Source: Marifrigoribacter sp047730175 (GTDB lineage Bacteria; Bacteroidota; Bacteroidia; Flavobacteriales; Flavobacteriaceae). From it: a DNA stretch of 64,000 bases. The stretch spans positions 62,001 through 126,000 of the forward strand of contig NZ_CP159833.1 of the NCBI RefSeq assembly GCF_047730175.1, in the 5' to 3' direction. Shown piece by piece: positions 16,590-25,883 of this stretch (its first letter is position 1; each line of letters begins with the position of its first letter). The notes under the pieces were generated by a model that saw only the letters and a program-made list of their open reading frames with translations, made no database searches and was not told where the DNA came from. Position numbers and translations under genes: made by a program.

Positions 16590-16611
16590 CAACGTATATC
16601 GCAAATGGCTA
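16590..16611 (+). repeat. copy B of dispersed repeat, possibly attC-like
   Basis: CAACGTATATCGCAAATGGCTA is 20/22 identical to copy A at 5746-5767. It begins 64 bases after the end of the zinc-ribbon pseudogene, in the same orientation relative to it as copy A is to its orphan ORF. Confidence 0.5.
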
Positions 16612-16667
16612 AAATGTTAGTTGTTTTAAACTTTTGTACAAATAATTAACTAAATTTATAATCGGAA

Positions 16668-16781
16668 TATAACGTATCGCGGCTTTCCAACGCTCACCTG
16701 ATTCGCACGCTGCGCTGCCAACATTTGCTGCGCAAATTTACTCTTGTAAATCACAGGCCACCAAACGCCACTTTCGTTATA
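16668..16781. repeat. GC-richer palindromic element bounded by TATAACG/CGTTATA
   Basis: TATAACG (16668-16674) and CGTTATA (16775-16781) are exact inverted ends of a 114-base segment visibly richer in G+C than its surroundings. Inside is the perfect hairpin ATTTGC-TGC-GCAAAT (16723-16737). ACCGTTATGC follows at 16786-16795. The rest of the gap 16526-16825 has no ORF or promoter I can support. The architecture resembles integron attC sites or a palindromic extragenic element; no integrase is present in the window. Confidence 0.5.
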
Positions 16782-16825
16782 CAAAACCGTTATGCTTCAT
16801 TACCATTAACCAACAATTCTAATAA

Positions 16826-18715
16826 ATGAAAAAACGCACTATTTTAATTTCGTTTGTACTTGCCTATTTATTTGTAAGTAGTTTTAATCTTCAGGCTCAA
16901 CAAAACAAAATCCTTCAAGAACTTGAAGAAATTGCTATTATAGATCAAAAAATAATGATGCCAATGCGGGATGGTATTCGTTTAGCAACAGATATATATC
17001 GTCCAAAAACTAATGAAAAAGTGCCTATTATTTTTTCACGTACCCCTTATAATTTTAATTCTTGGGGAGACGGAGAACAAAAAACAAGAACCGCAAAAAG
17101 AGCCTTAGAGGCAGTTAAAAGAGGCTATGCTTATGTGGTACAAAATGAACGTGGTCGCTATTTTTCAGAAGGAGAATGGGATATTTTAGGAGTTCCATTA
17201 ACCGATGGCTATGATGCATTTACCTGGATGAAAGATCAATCTTGGTCTAATGGTAAAATTGGAACTTTGGGTTGTTCTTCTACTGCCGAATGGCAAATGG
17301 CAGTTGCGGCATTAGATCATCCTTCTCATGCAGCAATGGTACCTCAAGGTTATGGTGCAGGAGTTGGTAGGATTGGAGAAATCAATGAACAAGGAAATTG
17401 GTATCGTGGCGGAGTAGAACAAATGTTATTCTTTTCTTGGCTATATAGTGTAGAGCATGATAAATTTAAACCACGAATTCCAGCTGGAGCTACACAAGAA
17501 GATTTAATTAGAATTTCTAGATTTTACGATTTAGCACCTGAAAATCCGAAAATAGATATGACTGAAGCTTTGAATCATTTACCAATTCAGGATATTTTAA
17601 AAAATATAAATGGTAAACATGAGATTTTTGATAAAATGATACGCCGTAAACCAAATGATGAAGCTTGGTTTAAAGGTGGTATTTATCATGATAATATGGA
17701 AATTGGTGTCCCAAGTTTTTGGTTTGCTTCCTGGTACGATGTTTCTATAACTCCAAATCTAGCTTTATTTAATCATGTTAGAAATAATTCTAAAGATGCA
17801 GGCATTAGAGATAATCAATACTTGGTAATTGCACCAACTTTACATTGTCGTTATACTCGAGCTACCGAAAATACTATTGTTGGTGAACGTAGTGTTGGCG
17901 ACGCGAGACTTAACTATGATGAGCAAATTTATGCTTGGTTTGATTTGTGGCTGAAAGGAGAACAAAACAACTTTAAAGAGAACACACCTAGAGTGCAATA
18001 TTATACTATGGGAAGTAACAAGTGGCAAGCATCTGAAACTTGGCCTCCAGAAAAAGCTAAATTAACAACCTATTATTTAAACAGTAATGGTGCAGCCAAT
18101 AGCTTTTTTGGAGATGGAATATTAACAACATCAAAAGCAGGTTCTGATACTCCAGATAGCTTTACTTATGACCCAATGAAACCAGTACCTTCCTATGGAG
18201 GTAATGTATGTTGTACAGGAGATGCAATTAAAGGAGGTGCTTTCGATCAACAACAAATGGAAACCAGAAATGATATTTTGGTGTACACCACAGATGTTTT
18301 AAAAGAAGGTGTGGAAATTTCTGGTTTTATTGAATCTACACTATATGTATCTTCAGATGCAAAAGACACCGATTTCACTATAAAACTTATCGATGTGTAT
18401 CCCGATGGGAAAGCATATAACTTGGATGAAACCATACAGCGTGTTAGATATCGTGATGGGTATGATAAGGAGTTGTTTATGGAGAAAGGTAAAGTCTATA
18501 AAGTAGATTTAACACCTATGTCTACAAGTAATTACTTTAAAAAAGGACATCGCATACGTGTAGAAATATCAAGTAGTAATTTCCCTCGTTTTGCTCGTAA
18601 TTTGAATACTGGAGGAAATAATTATGATGAAAAAGAAAGTGTAACTGCTCACAATAAAGTACATCATTCTTCAAAATATACCTCACAAATAAGGTTGCCA
18701 ATGATTTCTAATTAA
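16826..18715 (+). CDS. CocE/NonD family secreted hydrolase (peptidase S15-like)
   Basis: 629 residues with an N-terminal signal (ILISFVLAYLFVSSFNLQAQ, about 6-25). The alpha/beta-hydrolase core carries VPIIFSRTPYN, the oxyanion-side YVVQNERGRYFSEGEW, and the nucleophile region GTLGCSSTAEWQ with probable Ser151. The C-terminal half is a jelly-roll (X-Pro dipeptidyl-peptidase C-domain) with GFIESTLYVSSDAKDTDF. The family includes cocaine esterase, alpha-amino acid ester hydrolases and acylases, so the substrate cannot be set. It is exported, probably periplasmic. Monocistronic, with a terminator shared with the PPIase gene. Confidence 0.88.
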   Translation: MKKRTILISFVLAYLFVSSFNLQAQQNKILQELEEIAIIDQKIMMPMRDGIRLATDIYRPKTNEKVPIIFSRTPYNFNSWGDGEQKTRTAKRALEAVKRGYAYVVQNERGRYFSEGEWDILGVPLTDGYDAFTWMKDQSWSNGKIGTLGCSSTAEWQMAVAALDHPSHAAMVPQGYGAGVGRIGEINEQGNWYRGGVEQMLFFSWLYSVEHDKFKPRIPAGATQEDLIRISRFYDLAPENPKIDMTEALNHLPIQDILKNINGKHEIFDKMIRRKPNDEAWFKGGIYHDNMEIGVPSFWFASWYDVSITPNLALFNHVRNNSKDAGIRDNQYLVIAPTLHCRYTRATENTIVGERSVGDARLNYDEQIYAWFDLWLKGEQNNFKENTPRVQYYTMGSNKWQASETWPPEKAKLTTYYLNSNGAANSFFGDGILTTSKAGSDTPDSFTYDPMKPVPSYGGNVCCTGDAIKGGAFDQQQMETRNDILVYTTDVLKEGVEISGFIESTLYVSSDAKDTDFTIKLIDVYPDGKAYNLDETIQRVRYRDGYDKELFMEKGKVYKVDLTPMSTSNYFKKGHRIRVEISSSNFPRFARNLNTGGNNYDEKESVTAHNKVHHSSKYTSQIRLPMISN

Positions 18716-18777
18716 TTGATGATTGAAAAACGATCAAAGCAGCGATTGAATTTTTAGCAGTTTAATATTTACCTAAT

Positions 18778-18816
18778 AAAAAAAGCCTTTTACAATAAAA
18801 TGTAAAAGGCTTTTTA
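18778..18816. terminator. bidirectional terminator between hydrolase and PPIase genes
   Basis: AAAAAGCCTTTTACA-ATAAAA-TGTAAAAGGCTTTTT, a long near-perfect stem with A- and T-runs on the two sides, between convergent genes. Confidence 0.9.
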
Positions 18817-18833
18817 AATAAGTTATATTGATT

Positions 18834-19766
18834 CTATTTTATATCTACTAATTCAACATCAAATATTAATGTTGCATTTGGTGGAATCACACCACCAGCT
18901 CCACTTTCACCATACCCTAAAGGGGAAGGAATTACAAAACGAGCTTTATCTCCTTTGTTTAAAAGTAAAATACCTTCATCCCATCCTGCAATAACATTAC
19001 CATCTCCTACTGGAAATTCGATTGGATTTCCTCTTTTGTATGAATTATCGAATTCGCTTCCATCTGAAAGCATCCCTTTATAATGAACTCCAACAGTTTG
19101 TCCTTTTTCAGGCTTTGAACCGTCTCCCTTTTGAATGATTTTATATCTAAGTCCGCTTTCAGTTTGTTCAAACCCTTCAGCAAGTTCTCCTAGTAATTCA
19201 TTTTGCGCTTTTTTAGCTGTAGCTTCTCTTTCTAATTTTGCTCCAGTAAAACTTCTAAAAATTTCAACCGCATTCCATTTTTCAGCATCTTCTCCTACTC
19301 TTATAATAGATACTTCTTTCATAGTATCGCCTTGAGCAATACTATTTACAACATCCATTCCTTCTATTACGTTACCAAAAACGGTATGTTTATTATCTAG
19401 CCAAGAAGTTTCAATATGTGTAATAAAAAACTGACTTCCATTGGTTCCGGGACCAGCATTAGCCATAGACAATACTCCTGGGCCTGTATGTTTTAAATCT
19501 GGGTGAAACTCATCATCAAATTGATATCCTGGACCTCCAGCACCTGTACCAGCTGGATCTCCTCCTTGTACCATAAAATCTGGAATAACTCTATGAAATT
19601 TTAATCCGTTATAATATGGTTTTCCTTGTGGAACTGCTTCGTTTTCAAGATTTCCTTCTGCTAAAGCTACAAAGTTTCCAACCGTACCTGGAGTTTGTTT
19701 ATACGTTAAGTTAATTAAAATTTCTCCCTTTTCAGTTGAGATTTTTGCATAAATACCTTCTTGCAT
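18834..19766 (-). CDS. cyclophilin-FKBP fusion peptidyl-prolyl isomerase
   Basis: 310 residues joining two unrelated prolyl isomerase folds. Residues about 1-160 are a cyclophilin (YNGLKFHRVIPDFMVQGGDP, GPGTNGSQFFIT, WLDNKHTVFGNVIEGM). Residues about 205-310 are an FKBP (GLRYKIIQKGDGSKPEKGQ, VHYKGMLSDGSEFDNSY, GWDEGILLLNKGDKARFVIP, YGESGAGGVIPPNATL). A helical linker rich in Lys and Glu separates them. There is no signal peptide, so it is cytosolic. Dual-family immunophilins of this order are known in some flavobacteria and protists. It should catalyse cis-trans proline isomerisation and may act as a folding chaperone. Confidence 0.93.
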   Translation of the reverse strand: MQEGIYAKISTEKGEILINLTYKQTPGTVGNFVALAEGNLENEAVPQGKPYYNGLKFHRVIPDFMVQGGDPAGTGAGGPGYQFDDEFHPDLKHTGPGVLSMANAGPGTNGSQFFITHIETSWLDNKHTVFGNVIEGMDVVNSIAQGDTMKEVSIIRVGEDAEKWNAVEIFRSFTGAKLEREATAKKAQNELLGELAEGFEQTESGLRYKIIQKGDGSKPEKGQTVGVHYKGMLSDGSEFDNSYKRGNPIEFPVGDGNVIAGWDEGILLLNKGDKARFVIPSPLGYGESGAGGVIPPNATLIFDVELVDIK

Positions 19767-19790
19767 TTTACCTTTTTTTTAAATGAAATG

Positions 19791-19798
19791 CAAAGGTA
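19791..19798 (-). promoter_or_regulatory. -7 box of the PPIase gene
   Basis: Minus-strand TACCTTTG, an exact TAnnTTTG match, 24 bases upstream of the ATG at 19766. Confidence 0.55.
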
Positions 19799-19868
19799 CA
19801 TATTCATTTATTAATTCATAAATTTTATGAAGGCATTCTATTTTTTATAGGTAAAATAGTAGTATAGA

Positions 19869-22061
19869 TTAATTACCTACTTCACTAATAAATTTAATTC
19901 GATATAGACGTAATTCTTCATCTTCGTAATCACCATCAAATTCAACCATGGCAGCTTCAATATCATCGGTTTCAGTTTCCATAAAGTATTCATGTAACTC
20001 CTCTTGTTGTTCATCGTCTAATATTTCATCAATCCAATAATCTATATTTAATCTGGTTCCGCTATAAACAATCACTTCCATTTCTTTTATGAAATCGTTC
20101 ATGTCCATTTTCTTAGCTTCAGAAATATCCGTTAAAGGCAATTTTCTGTCTACATTCTGAATAATATACAATTTTAATGCACTATTAGTTCCTGTAGATT
20201 TTACAATGAAATCATCTGGGCGCATTACATCATTTTCTTCTACATAATTACTTATGAGTGAAACAAATGAAGCTCCGTATTTTTTTGCTTTGCCTTCTCC
20301 AACACCATGTACATTGGCTAATTCGTTTAATGTAATTGGATACTTTAATGACATGTCTTCAAGAGAAGGGTCTTGAAAAATAACAAAAGGTGGAAGATTT
20401 AACTTATCAGCAAGTTTCTTTCTTTCTATTTTTAAAATTTTGAATAAATGTACATCTGCTGCGGCGCCTCCTTTTTCTGATACAATAATAGTATCATCAT
20501 TTGCTTCCTTAAAAGAATGGTCTTCAGTCATCATAAAGGAAGTAGGAGCAGCTAAATATTTTTTTCCTTTTGGAGTTAATTTCATAACACCATAGGTTTC
20601 TATATCTTTTCGTAAATGTTTAGCAACCAATAACTGTCGAATTAATGCCATCCAATAGCTATCTTTTTGGTGTGAGCCTATTCCGAAAAAATCTTGCGTG
20701 TCGGTACGATGTGATTTAATTAAGGCGTTTATATTCCCTATTAAAACATTTACAATTTCTTTTGCTTTATATAATTGATTCGTGCGGTTTACAACTGTAA
20801 GTACTTTTATTGCATCATCTTTCGCTTCATTTTTTTTCTTAGGGTTTCGCATGTTATCATCCATCTCACCACCATCCCCTGTTTCATTATCAAATTCTTC
20901 ACCAAAATAATGTAGGATAAATTTTCTTCGAGAAATAGAAGTTTCTGCGAAAGCGACAACTTCTTGTAACAATGCGTGTCCAATTTCTTGTTCTGCTACA
21001 GGTTTACCACTCATAAATTTTTCAAGCTTTTCGATATCTTTATATGAATAAAAAGCTAAACAATGACCTTCACCACCATCTCTACCTGCTCTTCCCGTTT
21101 CTTGATAATAACTTTCAATACTTTTAGGGATATCATTATGAATCACAAAACGAACATCGGGTTTATCAATTCCCATCCCAAATGCAATGGTGGCTACTAC
21201 CACATCTGCATCTTCCATCAAGAACATATCTTGATGTCTTACTCTTGTTTTTGAGTCTAGTCCCGCATGATAAGGCACTGCTTTAATTCCATTAACTTGT
21301 AGTGCCTGAGCTAATTCTTCAACTCGTTTTCTGCTTAAACAATATACAATTCCGCTTTTTCCATCATGTTGTTTAATAAAACGAATAACATCTGAATCTA
21401 CATTCTTAGTTTTAGGAAGTACTTCGTAATAAAGGTTTGGTCTATTAAAGGACGCTTTAAAAGTATTAGCACTTTGTATCCCAAGATTTTTTAAAATATC
21501 TTCTTGAACTTTAGGGGTAGCAGTTGCTGTTAGTCCAATAATTGGAATATTATCTCCAATACGCTCAATTATTTTTTTAAGATTACGGTATTCTGGCCTA
21601 AAGTCATGCCCCCATTCACTAATACAATGGGCTTCATCAATAGCAACAAATGAAATTTTAACTGATTGAAGAAAGGCTACGTTCTCATCCTTAGTTAATG
21701 ACTCAGGAGCTACATATAATAGTTTTGTAACTCCATCTACAATGTCGCTTTTTACTTGCTTTACTTGAGTTTTGTTTAAAGAAGAATTAAGTACATGAGC
21801 TACACCAGACACAGATGATAGTGCTTGTATTGCATCTACTTGATTTTTCATTAATGCTATTAAGGGAGAAACCACAATCGCTGTTCCTTCTTCCATTAAT
21901 GCTGGTAGTTGATAACATAATGATTTTCCACCACCAGTCGGCATTATTACAAATGCATTTTCCTTATTAAGAACACTCTTTATTACTTTTTCTTGTAATC
22001 CTTTAAAGGAAGTAAAGCCAAAATATTTTTTCAGCGCTTCGTAAATATCGATTTCTATCAA
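19869..22061 (-). CDS. recQ: RecQ-family ATP-dependent DNA helicase, zinc-less
   Basis: 730 residues from a TTG start (MIEIDIYEALKKYFGF). Helicase motifs are intact: MPTGGGKSLCYQLPA (I), IDEAHCISEWGHDFRP (II with RecQ loop), GLTATATPKV (III), and QETGRAGRDGG (VI). The RQC region follows at about 377-410, but the four zinc-binding Cys of canonical RecQ are replaced: the stretch reads SRRKFILHYFGEEFDNETGDG with no Cys. A winged-helix region and an HRDC-like domain (about 575-650) follow, plus an acidic tail. It unwinds recombination and replication intermediates. A second, Cys-bearing RecQ is encoded at 43712-45610. Confidence 0.93.
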   Translation of the reverse strand: MIEIDIYEALKKYFGFTSFKGLQEKVIKSVLNKENAFVIMPTGGGKSLCYQLPALMEEGTAIVVSPLIALMKNQVDAIQALSSVSGVAHVLNSSLNKTQVKQVKSDIVDGVTKLLYVAPESLTKDENVAFLQSVKISFVAIDEAHCISEWGHDFRPEYRNLKKIIERIGDNIPIIGLTATATPKVQEDILKNLGIQSANTFKASFNRPNLYYEVLPKTKNVDSDVIRFIKQHDGKSGIVYCLSRKRVEELAQALQVNGIKAVPYHAGLDSKTRVRHQDMFLMEDADVVVATIAFGMGIDKPDVRFVIHNDIPKSIESYYQETGRAGRDGGEGHCLAFYSYKDIEKLEKFMSGKPVAEQEIGHALLQEVVAFAETSISRRKFILHYFGEEFDNETGDGGEMDDNMRNPKKKNEAKDDAIKVLTVVNRTNQLYKAKEIVNVLIGNINALIKSHRTDTQDFFGIGSHQKDSYWMALIRQLLVAKHLRKDIETYGVMKLTPKGKKYLAAPTSFMMTEDHSFKEANDDTIIVSEKGGAAADVHLFKILKIERKKLADKLNLPPFVIFQDPSLEDMSLKYPITLNELANVHGVGEGKAKKYGASFVSLISNYVEENDVMRPDDFIVKSTGTNSALKLYIIQNVDRKLPLTDISEAKKMDMNDFIKEMEVIVYSGTRLNIDYWIDEILDDEQQEELHEYFMETETDDIEAAMVEFDGDYEDEELRLYRIKFISEVGN

Positions 22062-22249
22062 TTTTCAAAAAATAAAATTAGTAAGTTTCGGGAAATTAAA
22101 ATTGTATATACACGGGAACAATCGTAATTTCGCAACCTTTATAACAAAATGTATCTTATTAATAATAAGATAAGTGCTAATTTAGGTTTCCTTTGCAATC
22201 TAAGATACTACTTTCTTAAAAAGTACAAACAATTTAAATTATAAAAGTT

Positions 22250-23215
22250 TTGAACAAACAAGCTCAGATCATTTCAGTAGCAAAAAAAACCATTGAAACT
22301 GAAAGTAAAGCAATAGCTAATTTAGCTAATTTAGTAGATGAAGAATTTGCTGCTGCAGTAGAATATATATATAATTCTAATGGAAGAGTAATCATTACTG
22401 GTATTGGGAAAAGTGCTATTATTGCTACAAAGATAGTTGCCACTTTAAACTCTACTGGGACCCCTGCAATTTTTATGCATGCTGCAGATGCTATTCATGG
22501 AGATTTGGGTACCATTCAAGATAATGACACCGTTATATGTATTTCAAAAAGTGGAAATACTCCAGAAATAAAAGTATTAGTACCTTTAATTAAAGCGAGA
22601 GGAAACAAATTAATAGCAATAACATCTAATGGATCTTCTGCATTAACAAGTCAAGCCGACTTTGTATTACATGCTTATGTAGAAAAAGAAGCTTGTCCAA
22701 ATAATTTAGCTCCTACAACTAGTACTACAGCTCAACTGGTGGTTGGAGATGCACTTGCAATGTGTCTTTTAGATTTGCATGGTTTTTCAAGTAAAGATTT
22801 TGCTAGAGTCCATCCAGGTGGATCATTAGGCAAAAAACTATACCTACGTGTAAGTGATTTAACTTCAATAAATGAAAAACCGAAAGTACATCCTGATACA
22901 GATGTTAGAGATGTAATCATTGAGATTACTGAAAAAATGTTAGGAGTTACAGCCGTAGTAGAGGATAATAAAATTGTCGGGATTATTACTGATGGCGATT
23001 TACGTAGAATGCTTACGAAAGCAGATAGTTTTAAAGGACTAACTGCTAAGGATATTATGACTAAAAATCCAAAATGTATTTCTAATGATGCTATGGCGGT
23101 TGAAGCCATTGAGTTAATGGATAAGTATGGTATTACACAATTACTAGCTGAAGATAATAATCGTTATTGTGGTATGGTACATATCCATAACCTTACTAAA
23201 GAAGGTATCATATAA
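22250..23215 (+). CDS. kdsD: arabinose-5-phosphate isomerase (KpsF/GutQ family)
   Basis: 321 residues from TTG 22250. The N-terminal SIS domain (about 20-180) has GRVIITGIGKSAIIA and CISKSGNTPEI; two CBS domains follow (about 205-320; DLTSINEKP, KDIMTKNPKC). The enzyme converts ribulose 5-phosphate to arabinose 5-phosphate, the first step of Kdo synthesis for lipopolysaccharide. It is followed 2 bases later by tatC, so the two are cotranscribed. The later Kdo-pathway phosphatase KdsC lies at 32135. Divergent from recQ. Confidence 0.93.
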   Translation: MNKQAQIISVAKKTIETESKAIANLANLVDEEFAAAVEYIYNSNGRVIITGIGKSAIIATKIVATLNSTGTPAIFMHAADAIHGDLGTIQDNDTVICISKSGNTPEIKVLVPLIKARGNKLIAITSNGSSALTSQADFVLHAYVEKEACPNNLAPTTSTTAQLVVGDALAMCLLDLHGFSSKDFARVHPGGSLGKKLYLRVSDLTSINEKPKVHPDTDVRDVIIEITEKMLGVTAVVEDNKIVGIITDGDLRRMLTKADSFKGLTAKDIMTKNPKCISNDAMAVEAIELMDKYGITQLLAEDNNRYCGMVHIHNLTKEGII

Positions 23216-23217
23216 CA

Positions 23218-24066
23218 GTGGAAAGCCAAAAAAAAATAGGCACAGGAAAAGAAATGTCATTTCTTGATCATTTAGAGGAATTACGTTGGCATTTAATTCG
23301 ATCAACTTTAGCTATAGTCATTTTAGCTTCAGCTGCCTTTCTTGCAAAAGATTTTATTTTTGACGTGGTACTTTTTGGACCAAAAAAAGCTGATTTTCCT
23401 ACTTATAAATTACTATGTAAAGTTGCAAATTCAATAGGGTTTAAAGAAAGTTTCTGTTTTACGGAACTTCCCTTCAGGATTCAAAGTAGAACAATGGCAG
23501 GGCAATTCTCTGCACATTTATGGACCTCTATAACAGCTGGATTTATTGTTGCATTTCCTTATATATTGTTCGAATTATGGCGATTTATAAGTCCTGGTTT
23601 AAAAACAATCGAACGTAAAAGCTCTAAAGGGTTTATTTTTATTGCTTCTATACTCTTCTTTATTGGTGTATTGTTCGGTTATTATGTGGTTACTCCTTTA
23701 TCCATTAATTTTTTAGGAACCTATCAAGTAAGTGATCAAGTATTTAATGATTTCGATTTAAGTAGCTATATTGGCTTAGTTAGAGCATCAGCTTTAGCCA
23801 GCGGACTTATTTTTGAGCTACCAATTTTAATCTACATCTTAACAAAAATTGGGGTTGTAACGCCTCAAATATTAAGAAAATATAGAAAATTTGCATTGGT
23901 TATTGTTTTAATTCTTTCTGCAATTATAACACCACCAGATATAGCAAGTCAAGTAATTGTTACAATACCTGTAATCATATTATACGAAATCAGTATTTAT
24001 ATTTCAAAATCAGTTATTCGGAAACAAAATAAAAGGTTAAAAAAACAAAAGACAAAAGGTAATTAA
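23218..24066 (+). CDS. tatC: twin-arginine translocase subunit TatC
   Basis: 282 residues from GTG 23218. TatC hallmarks: MSFLDHLEELRWHLIRS at the start, then six hydrophobic segments, with FPYILFELWRFISPGLK and KYRKFALVIVLILSAIITPPD. It forms the receptor for twin-arginine signal peptides in the inner membrane and exports folded proteins. No tatA is visible in the window. An insertion around residues 45-85 (GPKKADFPTYKLLCKV...) lengthens the first periplasmic loop, which is common in Bacteroidota. The basic C-terminus is cytoplasmic. Confidence 0.95.
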   Translation: MESQKKIGTGKEMSFLDHLEELRWHLIRSTLAIVILASAAFLAKDFIFDVVLFGPKKADFPTYKLLCKVANSIGFKESFCFTELPFRIQSRTMAGQFSAHLWTSITAGFIVAFPYILFELWRFISPGLKTIERKSSKGFIFIASILFFIGVLFGYYVVTPLSINFLGTYQVSDQVFNDFDLSSYIGLVRASALASGLIFELPILIYILTKIGVVTPQILRKYRKFALVIVLILSAIITPPDIASQVIVTIPVIILYEISIYISKSVIRKQNKRLKKQKTKGN

Positions 24067-24140
24067 CGATAAGGTTCTCATAATTTTTTCTTCGGAAAGA
24101 AATATATTACTTTTATCTCCGTTGCTTTAGACGATATCAC

Positions 24141-24881
24141 ATGAAATTAAAAGCTGAAAATTTAGTAAAATCTTATAAAGGAAGAAAAGTTGTAAAAGGC
24201 ATTTCTATTGAAGTTAATCAAGGAGAAATCGTTGGTTTACTCGGGCCTAATGGCGCTGGAAAAACAACATCTTTTTATATGATAGTAGGATTAATTAAAC
24301 CCAACGGTGGACAAATATTCCTAGATAATAAGGAGATTACTAAATATCCAATGTACAAAAGAGCTCAAAATGGAATTGGATATTTAGCGCAAGAAGCTTC
24401 CGTTTTTAGGAAATTGAGTATTGAAGAAAATATATTAAGTGTATTACAGTTAACAAAGTTATCCAAAAAAGAACAACTCCATAAAATGGAATCTTTAATT
24501 GAAGAGTTTGGATTAGGTCATATACGAAAAAGTCGCGGAGATCTTTTAAGTGGTGGTGAAAGAAGACGAACTGAGATTGCTCGTGCCTTAGCTACGGATC
24601 CTAACTTTATTTTACTTGATGAACCTTTCGCAGGGGTAGATCCAGTAGCCGTAGAAGACATTCAAGGTATTGTAGCACGATTAAAAGACAAAAATATTGG
24701 TATTCTTATTACCGATCATAATGTTCAAGAAACATTAGCAATTACAGATAGAACCTACCTTATGTTTGAAGGAAGCATTTTAAAACATGGTGTTCCTGAA
24801 GAATTAGCTGAAGACGAAATGGTTCGAAAAGTGTATCTTGGTAAAAACTTCGAATTAAGAAAGAAAAAGCTAGATTTATAA
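24141..24881 (+). CDS. lptB: LPS export ABC transporter ATP-binding protein LptB
   Basis: 246 residues, the usual LptB length. Walker A GPNGAGKTTSFYMIVG, Q-loop region YLAQEASVFRKLSIEENI (a LptB hallmark), signature LLSGGERRRTEIARAL, Walker B FILLDEPFAGVDPVAV, and the H-loop LITDHNVQETL are all present. LptB powers extraction of lipopolysaccharide from the inner membrane with LptF and LptG, which are not here. Closeness to kdsD fits an LPS theme, though 74 bases and a probable promoter region separate it from tatC. Confidence 0.95.
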   Translation: MKLKAENLVKSYKGRKVVKGISIEVNQGEIVGLLGPNGAGKTTSFYMIVGLIKPNGGQIFLDNKEITKYPMYKRAQNGIGYLAQEASVFRKLSIEENILSVLQLTKLSKKEQLHKMESLIEEFGLGHIRKSRGDLLSGGERRRTEIARALATDPNFILLDEPFAGVDPVAVEDIQGIVARLKDKNIGILITDHNVQETLAITDRTYLMFEGSILKHGVPEELAEDEMVRKVYLGKNFELRKKKLDL

Positions 24882-24978
24882 TTCCTGTTCTTTTTTTTAA
24901 CCTTTTAATAAATGAATTTGTGTAACAAAATTTCATTTGCATCGTCGTACTTAAAATATAATACTAAACAAACCACCT

Positions 24979-25878
24979 GTGAGTCATATTCTAACATTAT
25001 CAAATCTTACGAAGAAATTCGGCACATTAACTGCGGTAGATAATTTATCGGTAACCATTGAAAAAGGAAATGTATACGGCATTTTAGGCCCTAATGGAAG
25101 TGGGAAATCCACAACACTTGGAATCGTTTTAAATGTAGTCAATAAAACAAAAGGTGAGTTTCATTGGTTCGATGGAAACGGAACTACCCATCAAGCTTTA
25201 AAGAAAGTTGGCGCTATTATCGAACGACCTAACTTCTATCCATATATGACTGCGGCTCAAAATTTAAGCCTAGTCTGTAAGATTAAAGATGTTTCTACTT
25301 CAAAAATAGATGAGAAATTAGATTTGGTTGGTTTGTTAGATAGAAAACATAGTAAATTCAGTACGTTTTCATTAGGAATGAAACAACGACTTGCTATTGC
25401 ATCTGCCCTACTAAATGATCCAGAAATATTAATATTAGATGAACCAACCAACGGTTTAGATCCACAAGGAATTCATCAAATCAGAGGTATTATTAAGAAA
25501 ATTGCTTCTCAAGGAACTACTATATTACTTGCATCACATTTACTTGATGAAGTTGAAAAAGTATGCTCTCATGTCGTTATTTTAAGAAAAGGAAAAAGTC
25601 TTTATTCGGGTAGTGTTGAAAATATGAATGCGAGCCATGGATTTTTCACTTTGCAATGTAAAGACATGGATGTTTTAGAAAAATTTCTATCGAATCATGA
25701 AAATTTTGGTAATTTTAAAAGAGAAAATGATTTACTTATTGCTTATTTAAAAGAACCCCTAGAAGGCGCTGAACTCAATAAACAACTTCTAGAAAAAGGC
25801 ATCTTTCTTTCTTATTTAGTACATCGAAAAGAAAGTTTAGAAGAACAATTCCTTGAAATTACTAAAAACCAAAACTAA
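24979..25878 (+). CDS. ABC transporter ATP-binding protein (BcrA-type)
   Basis: 299 residues from GTG 24979. ABC motifs: Walker A GPNGSGKSTTLGI, signature FSLGMKQRLAIASAL, Walker B EILILDEPTNGLDPQGI, H-loop LLASHLLDEVEK. The C-terminal 80 residues form the extra domain seen in exporters of the bacitracin/antibiotic or copper (NosF-like) type. It pairs with the permease that starts 5 bases downstream. It is not GldA by sequence style (AIIERPNFYPYMTAAQNL is BcrA-like). Substrate unknown. Confidence 0.88.
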   Translation: MSHILTLSNLTKKFGTLTAVDNLSVTIEKGNVYGILGPNGSGKSTTLGIVLNVVNKTKGEFHWFDGNGTTHQALKKVGAIIERPNFYPYMTAAQNLSLVCKIKDVSTSKIDEKLDLVGLLDRKHSKFSTFSLGMKQRLAIASALLNDPEILILDEPTNGLDPQGIHQIRGIIKKIASQGTTILLASHLLDEVEKVCSHVVILRKGKSLYSGSVENMNASHGFFTLQCKDMDVLEKFLSNHENFGNFKRENDLLIAYLKEPLEGAELNKQLLEKGIFLSYLVHRKESLEEQFLEITKNQN

Positions 25879-25883
25879 CATCC

